Shown: positions 58,326 to 64,000 of the stretch, one piece after another
Position numbering within the stretch: position 1 is the first letter of the stretch
Layout of the letters: the number at the start of each line of letters is the position of its first letter
DNA from: Anaerolineaceae bacterium
GTDB taxonomy: Bacteria; Chloroflexota; Anaerolineae; Promineifilales; Promineifilaceae
Direction: 5' to 3'
Length of the DNA: 64,000 nt
NCBI GenBank assembly: GCA_002699125.1
Contig: PABI01000184.1
Coordinates: 1 to 64,000 of the forward strand
Translations under genes and position numbers: made by a program
Notes under the pieces: model-generated
What the model was told of the DNA's origin: nothing
The model's input: the letters and a program-made list of their open reading frames with translations, nothing else
The model's database searches: none

Positions 58326-58898
58326 TTATGCTAGTAGGTTTTCGATGCGACGGTCGGGGATGAGCCAGATGATGGCCACCAGCACGTATAAACCGCCGGC
58401 CAGCCAGGTGCTCACAAAGGCCAGAGGGATGGCCGCTACGTAAATCACTACCGAAATTTTGCCCTTGAAGTCGTTGTTGACGGCGGTGGCTAACACAGAA
58501 TCATGGCCGTGCCGGGCCAGGAGCGCACGCACCAAGATGAAGTAGGCAATAGCCGCCAGCAGCAGGTTGATGCCGTAAAGCGCCACCGGCCAGGCGGCAA
58601 ACTCGGTCCGGCCCATCCAGGCAGTGACAAAGGGGATGAGCGATAGCCAGAGCAGCAGGTGCAGATTGGCCCAGAGGATACGGCCGTCCACCACCTCAAC
58701 CGCCTGCAACAAATGATGATGATTGTTCCAGTAAATGCCGATGAAAACGAAGCTGAGGATGTAGCTTAAAAACGTGGGCATGAGCAAAAGGAGTGCGTCC
58801 AGCGTCGGTTCTTCCGGCGCAGACAGTTCCAGCACCATGATGGTAATCACGATGGCCAGCACGCCATCGCTAAACGCTTCCAGGCGACCTTTGCTCAT
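58326..58898 (-). CDS. TMEM175-family potassium channel-like protein
   Basis: A 190-residue six-helix membrane protein of the bacterial TMEM175 (DUF1211) family. The first helix has the signature RLEAFSDGVLAIVITIMVLEL (FSD motif). I chose the ATG at 58898; the open frame extends to 58988, but the added sequence is a translation of an intergenic repeat and the family starts at MSKGRLEAF. Confidence 0.82.
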   Translation of the reverse strand: MSKGRLEAFSDGVLAIVITIMVLELSAPEEPTLDALLLLMPTFLSYILSFVFIGIYWNNHHHLLQAVEVVDGRILWANLHLLLWLSLIPFVTAWMGRTEFAAWPVALYGINLLLAAIAYFILVRALLARHGHDSVLATAVNNDFKGKISVVIYVAAIPLAFVSTWLAGGLYVLVAIIWLIPDRRIENLLA

Positions 58899-58919
58899 AA
58901 TCAATCCTATGACGCTACT

Positions 58920-58985
58920 GAAAACCGCAGATTTCTTCTTAGGTTTCTCTGCGCCTTTGCGTTGGCTCTTTTCAGTGGACACATT
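58920..58985. repeat. intergenic repeat upstream of TMEM175
   Basis: GAAAACCGCAGATTTCTTCT and CTCTGCGCCTTTGCGTTGGC, members of the GCGGAGG/CAGATT families. It is open in frame with the TMEM175 gene. Confidence 0.6.
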
Positions 58986-59055
58986 CAATAAAAAAGGAGC
59001 CGTCTCAGTGTGTAACTGATGGCTCCTTTGGCTAACAGATATTCGAATGAAAAAG

Positions 59056-59127
59056 TGCCCTTGCCAGGACTCGAACCTGGGCTCATGGCTTCGGAGGCCA
59101 ATGCTCTATCCTCTGAGCTACAAGGGC
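59056..59127 (-). tRNA. tRNA-Arg (anticodon CCG)
   Basis: A 72-base cloverleaf on the minus strand: acceptor GCCCTTG/CAAGGGC, D-arm GCTC/GAGC, anticodon loop CTCCGAA with CCG, T-arm CCAGG-TTCGAGT-CCTGG. One mismatch at the base of the anticodon stem. CCA is not encoded. It reads CGG. Confidence 0.95.
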
Positions 59128-59165
59128 ATTGCGGAGCCGGATTTTGCCATACGCCCTGACAAAAG

Positions 59166-59245
59166 TCAAATTCAGTAAGGCAGTATTCAGTGTTCAGTAA
59201 GTCAGTTTTTTGACTGCTTACTGAACACTGACTCACTGATTACTG
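59166..59245. repeat. inverted repeat, CAGTGTTCAGTA family
   Basis: TCAGTGTTCAGTAAGTCAGT faces ACTGCTTACTGAACACTGAC. The last part supplies the stop codon of the cytochrome gene. Confidence 0.8.
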
Positions 59246-60052
59246 CATCAGCTCTGCTTCCAGCAGCCGCGTGTGAATATCGTTAAACTGATCGGCCTGC
59301 GCTTGAGTGATATGGCCCAAATCGACCAGCTGGGCCAGCAAGGCAGCCTGCATTTGGCCCATGTTGCCTTGCATTTGCATGCCGCGTGTCATGTTGGCCT
59401 CCAACTCGGCATGAACTTCGGCAAAAAGATCGGCTTCGGCCTGCGTGAGAACGCCTTGTTCGATGGCTTGGACTAGCATTTCTGCCTGGCGCGTGGCTTC
59501 GGCCGCCGGATCATAGGTGCGACCGCCCATCATGCCCCCCATACCTGGGCCGCCCATACTGGGTGCGGTGTCGCTGCCCAAAGCACGAATGTAGTTGATG
59601 AGGTCCCAGCGTGCCTGTTCATCGAGGGCGCTGCCCCAGGCGGGCATCGCCGAGTTGAACGGATCGCCCTGGCCGCCTTCGCTGATGCGCCAGAATAGAT
59701 AATCATCGCCCAGCATCTGGCTGGTGTGGGCGATGGCGACGGGTGCCGGGTCCAGCGTGGCCGCAGCGGGGCCATCTCCCATGCCGCCATCGCCGTGGCA
59801 GGAGGCGCAGTAGGTGGTGAAAAGGTCACCCCCGCGAGCCAGAGATTCCTCGTCGGCCGCAACGGGGTTGCTGAGGCCGGCGTAATCTTCGGGGATGGGA
59901 GCCATGTGACGGGCCATCATGCCCATACCACCACCCATGCCCATGCCGCTGTCGGTTGGGGTATTGGTGGGTACGGCCGTTTCCTCACCAGCCTCTGCCC
60001 CACAACCAACCAACATCAGGAGCAAAATGCCAATAATCATTAATTTTTTCAC
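59240..60052 (-). CDS. c-type cytochrome lipoprotein
   Basis: A 270-residue exported lipoprotein: signal MIIGILLLMLVGC with lipobox, a Met/Gly-rich linker (GMGMGGGMGMM), then a class I cytochrome c domain with haem site CASCH (residues near 82-86) and distal Met in NSAMPAWGSALDE. A second Met/Gly segment (GGPGMGGMMGG) and a helical C-terminus follow. Start GTG at 60052 is chosen for GGAGGT five bases upstream. Possible electron carrier at the membrane surface; the Met-rich parts could bind copper. Confidence 0.82.
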   Translation of the reverse strand: MKKLMIIGILLLMLVGCGAEAGEETAVPTNTPTDSGMGMGGGMGMMARHMAPIPEDYAGLSNPVAADEESLARGGDLFTTYCASCHGDGGMGDGPAAATLDPAPVAIAHTSQMLGDDYLFWRISEGGQGDPFNSAMPAWGSALDEQARWDLINYIRALGSDTAPSMGGPGMGGMMGGRTYDPAAEATRQAEMLVQAIEQGVLTQAEADLFAEVHAELEANMTRGMQMQGNMGQMQAALLAQLVDLGHITQAQADQFNDIHTRLLEAELMQ

Positions 60053-60070
60053 AACAGACCTCCGGTACAT

Positions 60071-60179
60071 GTAAAAGCCAAAAAGCGCTTTGAATAAAAA
60101 GGGACACAGAATTGGCTTTTACTTGAGCAAACCACAGAGAAATCGCGTTTCGTTTTTCAAAACACTTTCTGTGGTTTGC
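60071..60179. repeat. two hairpins in the region upstream of the cytochrome gene
   Basis: GTAAAAGCCAA (60071-60081) pairs with TTGGCTTTTAC (60112-60122), and GCAAACCACAGA (60127) pairs with TCTGTGGTTTGC (60168-60179). The remaining bases to 60374 hold one AACGGCCGTT and nothing else I can support. Confidence 0.7.
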
Positions 60180-60374
60180 ACATTACCAATTGTAGTCAGT
60201 TAGTATGCCGGATTTGGCAGTGTCTTGCCATTGATCATTGTCACCCAAACGGCCGTTATTTGGCCCGTTTGCAAATAAGACAGAGGGTGTCAGGTATTGT
60301 TGGTATGATGAAATTATTCGGACATTTCATGGCAAGATTTGTTGACATAAATTATTTCTTGAGGAGCAAAACAA

Positions 60375-60962
60375 ATGCAGAAAACAGCTTATCTACTCGT
60401 GTTTGATGGTCTGGCAGATTGGGAACCGGCACATATTTTGTGCGAACTGCGTAAGTCAGGTCAGTATGAAGTGAAAACGGTAGGCTTTTCGCCAGAACCG
60501 GTCACCACGATGGGCGGGATCACCATTTTGCCCGATGCGACGCTTGAGGAGATTGAGGCGGTGGACATGGCCGTTTTCATTCTACCGGGCGGGCACATGT
60601 GGGAACAACAGGGCAACGGGCCGCTTCAAGCCTTGCTGCGCGATTTGCACGCACAGAACGTACCGCTGGCAGCGATTTGCGGGGCTACGCTGGAGATTGC
60701 CAGGGCCGGTCTGACACATCAGGTGAGACACACCAGCAACATTCTAGAATACTTGCAGGCGCTGGTGCCCACCTACGACGACCATGAATATTATGTGGAC
60801 GAATCAGCTGTAACAGATCAAAACATTGTAACAGCCGATGCCTTAAGCAGTATCGATTTTGCACGAGAAATTATCAAGCTTCTGGGCGTTTACAACGAAG
60901 TGGATGCTGATGCCTGGTATGGCATGTACAAACACGGCATCTATGCGCCACAGCTGGCATAA
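60375..60962 (+). CDS. DJ-1/PfpI-family protein
   Basis: A 195-residue class I glutamine amidotransferase-like protein. The nucleophile elbow is AAICGATLEIARAG (Cys near residue 101) and the acidic residue precedes ADWEPAHIL near the N-terminus. Family members act as proteases, glyoxalases or chaperones under stress. GAGGAG lies before the ATG. The YdeA-like group without the usual His is possible. Confidence 0.82.
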   Translation: MQKTAYLLVFDGLADWEPAHILCELRKSGQYEVKTVGFSPEPVTTMGGITILPDATLEEIEAVDMAVFILPGGHMWEQQGNGPLQALLRDLHAQNVPLAAICGATLEIARAGLTHQVRHTSNILEYLQALVPTYDDHEYYVDESAVTDQNIVTADALSSIDFAREIIKLLGVYNEVDADAWYGMYKHGIYAPQLA

Positions 60963-60999
60963 GTTTAGCATTCAGATCGATTAAGAAAAGTATGATTTC

Positions 61000-61055
61000 A
61001 ACGCGGAGGCATAGAAAGCACAAAGCTTTTCTTTGCGCCTCCGCGTCTTTGCGGT
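61000..61055. repeat. intergenic repeat, GCGGAGG family
   Basis: AACGCGGAGGCATAGAAAGC faces GCGCCTCCGCGTCTTTGCGG. See 7585-7650. Confidence 0.75.
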
Positions 61056-61073
61056 AAATTGATTCCCACTGTG

Positions 61074-61778
61074 TTACTGCTGCACCACCAGCGTCAGCAC
61101 AAACTGGTCCAGGGTGCGCCACCAGCCGGACAGATGGGGAGCCGGCTGGGGCAGGCGGCTGTTGTCGTACCGTATTTTGAACGGCACCCAGGTGTCTGAC
61201 GGCCGTTTCTCCGGATCAACCAAACAAGAGAGGGCCCTGGAATCGATAGATGGGTCCAATTTTAGCGCTTGGCGCACGGCCGTCTTGGCACTGCAAACGG
61301 CCGCTACCAGCACATCTCGCTCCACGCCTTTTACCTGACGTACCAGTGCCAGCTCCTTCTCGGTAAAACAATCATTTATATATTCTTCGCTGCGTGGCCG
61401 GATGGGATCGATCTGTGCTCCGATGGGCCAGTTGGGCTTGGCAACGGCCGTTACCAGCACCTGCCCATCGGCCTGGCTTAAAGAAAGGCTGAATTGGCCA
61501 TCGACCAAGGGCAGCTGCGATTCAATGGTTGGCATCCCGCTGGCGACATTCTTGACAGTAATAAGGTCCAGCGGCACGGTGGTACCATTTGTTTCCCAGA
61601 TCACCGTTTGCAGGAGCCGCTTGGCGGTCCAGCGACCCAGCAGCCAGTCGCGCCGCTGCTTGTTGTTGGGCAGGGCGGCCAGGCGCTCTGCTTCGCTGTC
61701 GCTTAAAAAGCGAAGGGGTTGGCCGTGTACGGCCGTTTGGGGAACAACATCGTGGGATTGTGTGAGCCAATGGATCAT
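61074..61778 (-). CDS. 4'-phosphopantetheinyl transferase (Sfp-like)
   Basis: A 234-residue enzyme that attaches phosphopantetheine to carrier proteins. The fold is evident from FSLSLSQADG, IGAQIDPIRPRSEEYI with the metal-binding Asp, and FTEKELALV. The second signature reads CSAKTAVRQAL where W-S-x-K-E-A-x-x-K is usual (Glu to Thr, Lys to Arg), a deviation to note. The ATG at 61778 has GGAG before it; longer starts have none. No carrier protein is in the window. Confidence 0.8.
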   Translation of the reverse strand: MIHWLTQSHDVVPQTAVHGQPLRFLSDSEAERLAALPNNKQRRDWLLGRWTAKRLLQTVIWETNGTTVPLDLITVKNVASGMPTIESQLPLVDGQFSLSLSQADGQVLVTAVAKPNWPIGAQIDPIRPRSEEYINDCFTEKELALVRQVKGVERDVLVAAVCSAKTAVRQALKLDPSIDSRALSCLVDPEKRPSDTWVPFKIRYDNSRLPQPAPHLSGWWRTLDQFVLTLVVQQ

Positions 61779-62108
61779 TTTTACTCCGTTTGGTTCTAAA
61801 GAGGATGGCCAGGTCAGTGGCGTCTGAACCATCCTAAGACTTGTGCGAATATGAAAGAGCAGAAAAGTGGAAAAAGGTTGGGGCACCGAACCCTATTGTA
61901 GATGTTGGTGCAACAAGCACAGAGTGACAACTGTCATTAGCTGTTTAAGCGAAAAGCATAACGCAGTGTGTCACAAATGGGTTGGATTGATTGGAGCGGA
62001 GCGGCCTTAGGCGAATTCCGAGAAATAATCCGGTGAAAATTCGATGCATTTCGGAATTCGCTTGAGGCATTTTCGGATTGAAGGCTTATTTATTATTCCG
62101 AAAATGCT
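61779..62108. other. gap: hairpin repeats only
   Basis: Between the transferase and malQ I see no gene, only the inverted repeats at 62011-62107. The part 61887-62010 shows nothing I can name. Confidence 0.6.
62011..62107. repeat. two 11-bp inverted repeats
   Basis: GCGAATTCCGA (62011-62021) with TCGGAATTCGC (62051-62061), and GCATTTTCGGA (62067-62077) with TCCGAAAATGC (62097-62107). Both hairpins abut the malQ stop. Confidence 0.85.
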
Positions 62109-63638
62109 TTAAGTTGTGGTGGTTTCTTCTCTGGGCTGAGGCACACGGCCGTACAGCTCAGTCATCTCGCGCAACCGGTCGGCAATGTCGTGGGTGAGCA
62201 TGTGAGGCAGGTAGCGCCAGCGCCAGTAGCCGCCCACTTTACCGGGGAAGTTCATCCGGGCTTCGTTGCCCAGGCCCATTAAATCTTGCAGGGTGGCAAC
62301 GGCCGTATTCGACACAGACATATACGCCAGCCGCGTCATATCCCAGGAAATGTTTTGCCCACTGATCTGCATATAACGCCGAATGTGGTCCCGTTCCGCT
62401 TCTGAAGCATTGCGGTACCAGCCCAAAACGGTTTCATTGTCGTGGGTGCCGGTGTAAACGACAGAGTTTTTGTCGAAGGTATGTGGCAAGAAGTTGCTGT
62501 TGCGCTCGCCGCCAAAGGCAAACTGCAAAATCTTCATGCCGGGGAAGTCGAACGCTTCACGCAGGGCCACCACATCGGGCGTGATAACGCCCAAATCTTC
62601 GGCGATGAGCGGCAGCTCGCCCAACGCATCCCGCATGGCCTGGAAGAAGGCGGCGCCTGGTCCTTTGACCCAACGCCCGACAACGGCCGTTGGCTCCTCG
62701 GCCGGAATCTCCCAATAAGCATCAAAGCCACGAAAATGATCAATACGCACGATGTCGGCCTGGGTAAAACACATTTGCAGGCGCGCCGTCCACCAGGGAT
62801 AGTCTGCCTCAGCCATGCGTTCCCAGCGGTAGAGCGGGTTGCCCCAGCGCTGTCCCGTCTCGCTAAAATAATCTGGTGGCACCCCGGCAATGACGGTGGG
62901 TGCGCCGGTTTCATCCAGGTAAAACAGCTCGGGATTGGCCCACACGTCGGCGCTGTCGAAGGCCACAAAGATAGGCAGATCGCCAACGATCTGAATGCCG
63001 CGCTCGTTGGCATACAGCTTCAGGCTGAGCCACTGCTGGAAGAAGAGAAACTGCAAAAATTTGTGCCGGTCGATTTCGTTTGCCAGTTTTTCAGCCCAAC
63101 TGGCCATCGCTTCCGGTTCGCGCAAAGCAATCTCGCGCGGCCAGGTGTTCCACACGCCACCTTCATGCTCAACATGATGATTTTTCAGCGCCATGAAGAA
63201 AGCAAAATCGTCCAGCCAGCTGCTTTGTGCTGTGCAAAATTGTTGGTAGGCAGCGCGCTGTTCATCTGTGCCGTGGGCCAAGAAATGTTCATGGGCCTGC
63301 TGCAAGAGGGCGGTTTTGTATTCGATGACCGGACCGAAATCGACAGCGTATTGGGGAAAGGGGGGGACGTTTTTAACGGCCGTTTCCGCCAAATACCCAT
63401 CCCGCACCAACCGATCCGGACTGATCAGCAGGGGGTTCCCGGCAAAGGCAGAAAACGCCTGGTACGGCGAATCACCGTAGCCCGTGGGGCCAAGGGGCAA
63501 AATCTGCCACAGCGACTGCTTGCTGGCGACCAAAAAGTCTACAAATTGGTAAGCAGCATTGCCAAAATCCCCGATGCCATAGCGGCCAGGAAAGCAGGTG
63601 GGATGGAGTAAGATGCCTGCGGCTCGTTCAAAGCGCAT
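62109..63638 (-). CDS. malQ: 4-alpha-glucanotransferase
   Basis: A 509-residue GH77 disproportionating enzyme that moves glucan chains between maltodextrins. Typical segments: RAAGILLHPTCFPGRYGIGDFG, WQILPLGPTGYGDSPYQAFSA, DLPIFVAFDSADVWANPELF, IRIDHFRGF with the catalytic Asp, LIAEDLGVITPDV with the acid/base Glu, TGTHDNET. It is the glycogen-turnover partner of the glgA gene 65 bases upstream. Confidence 0.95.
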   Translation of the reverse strand: MRFERAAGILLHPTCFPGRYGIGDFGNAAYQFVDFLVASKQSLWQILPLGPTGYGDSPYQAFSAFAGNPLLISPDRLVRDGYLAETAVKNVPPFPQYAVDFGPVIEYKTALLQQAHEHFLAHGTDEQRAAYQQFCTAQSSWLDDFAFFMALKNHHVEHEGGVWNTWPREIALREPEAMASWAEKLANEIDRHKFLQFLFFQQWLSLKLYANERGIQIVGDLPIFVAFDSADVWANPELFYLDETGAPTVIAGVPPDYFSETGQRWGNPLYRWERMAEADYPWWTARLQMCFTQADIVRIDHFRGFDAYWEIPAEEPTAVVGRWVKGPGAAFFQAMRDALGELPLIAEDLGVITPDVVALREAFDFPGMKILQFAFGGERNSNFLPHTFDKNSVVYTGTHDNETVLGWYRNASEAERDHIRRYMQISGQNISWDMTRLAYMSVSNTAVATLQDLMGLGNEARMNFPGKVGGYWRWRYLPHMLTHDIADRLREMTELYGRVPQPREETTTT

Positions 63639-63672
63639 AGTGAGAACCTTTCATCAGAAAAATTGGATTTGT

Positions 63673-63699
63673 GTAGGGGCGTTTCCCGAAACGCCCCAC
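63673..63699. repeat. GTAGGGGCGTTTC hairpin
   Basis: GTAGGGGCGTTTC pairs with GAAACGCCCCAC across two bases; one arm base is unpaired. Same family as 47592-47619. It lies between malQ and glgA. Confidence 0.75.
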
Positions 63700-63703
63700 G
63701 GAA

Positions 63704-64000
63704 TTACCCATTGATCGTGCGGGCAATCGCCCACTCATAAAGCTGCTGGTAGCCACTGGCGGAGCGCTGCCAGGAAAAGTCAGAGCGCATGCCGTTTTGC
63801 TGGATGGCCTGCCAGTGTGGCTTGTCTACATTATAAACATAGATGGCCCGCTGCAAGGCGCGCCAAAAAGCGTCTGCATTATAGTCATGAAAAGCAAAGC
63901 CAGTTTCGCCGTCGGCCACGGTGTCGGCCAGGCCACCGGTGGCCCGCACCACGGGCACGCTGCCGTAGCGCATGGCAATGAGCTGTCCCAGACCACACGG
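63704..64000 (-). CDS. glgA: glycogen synthase, 3' end (partial)
   Basis: The C-terminal 98 residues of a GT5 glycogen/starch synthase, cut by the window edge. PCGLGQLIAMRYGSVPVV and RATGGLADTV are the family's donor-binding motif; the SDFSWQRSASGYQQLYEWA end is typical. It joins malQ in a glycogen-metabolism pair. Confidence 0.88.
   Translation of the reverse strand, partial: PCGLGQLIAMRYGSVPVVRATGGLADTVADGETGFAFHDYNADAFWRALQRAIYVYNVDKPHWQAIQQNGMRSDFSWQRSASGYQQLYEWAIARTING

Noticed and set aside
58899..58988. N-terminal 30-residue extension of the TMEM175 protein
   Set aside because: The extension is translated from an intergenic repeat; the family begins at the ATG at 58898.
62442..63611. 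389-codon plus-strand frame opposite malQ
   Set aside because: malQ is clearly coding; the antisense product has no domain and no ribosome site.

Overview
The window looks like a chromosomal segment of a filamentous or multicellular member of the Chloroflexota (Anaerolineae/Ardenticatenia-like). This is an inference. It rests on the gene mix: menaquinone MenB, an F420-type LLM oxidoreductase, MoxR-DUF58-VWA clusters, GT87/GT39-type membrane glycosyltransferases, LysW-like zinc ribbons, many Thr/Pro-rich lipoproteins and a kinase-CHASE2-cyclase fusion. It also rests on very dense short palindromic intergenic repeats. I saw no rRNA, CRISPR array, phage or insertion sequence. One tRNA (Arg-CCG) is present. 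The palindromic octamer ACGGCCGT occurs about 90 times by hand count, where about one is expected by chance.

Layout. 0-9.9 kb: menB; a membrane-anchored trypsin-like protease; a MoxR-DUF58-VWA-VWA operon; an APH-type kinase; a UROD-family protein; an adenosine deaminase. 10-18.5 kb: a 1164-residue Ser/Thr kinase-CHASE2-cyclase protein whose cyclase lacks catalytic residues, then a minus-strand cell-surface-signalling block (FecR protein, ECF-like sigma factor, second FecR protein) with two nearly identical promoters. 18.5-23.4 kb: envelope genes, including a 770-residue glycosyltransferase-like protein that carries three intergenic repeats inserted in frame. 23.7-27.3 kb: a secreted PGRP-type amidase and a geranylgeranyl-reductase-family flavoprotein.

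27.5-36.2 kb: a Liv-type (HAAT) ABC importer interleaved with two acyl-CoA ligases, which suggests uptake and CoA activation of a carboxylic acid. 36.2-39.4 kb: a HEPN/MNT pair, a BKACE enzyme, a VapBC-like pair and small unknown genes. 39.4-52 kb: acyl-CoA carboxylase beta and alpha subunits, an acyl-CoA dehydrogenase followed by an APH-like protein, and an LLM oxidoreductase. This fits branched-chain, terpenoid or fatty acid breakdown feeding from the importer. Among these lie lipoproteins, an SDR gene with a consensus promoter over 11-bp repeats, and a frameshifted formylglycine-generating-enzyme remnant. 52-64 kb: an OmpR-like regulator with a degenerate receiver, two tandem LysW-like acidic proteins, YitT, an unusual P-loop protein with MscS, an EAD1-like death-fold protein, TMEM175, tRNA-Arg, a c-type cytochrome, a DJ-1 family protein, a phosphopantetheinyl transferase, malQ and the 3' end of glgA.

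Start codons were chosen by Shine-Dalgarno spacing where one is visible. Functions are by family recognition from the sequence; no database search was run.
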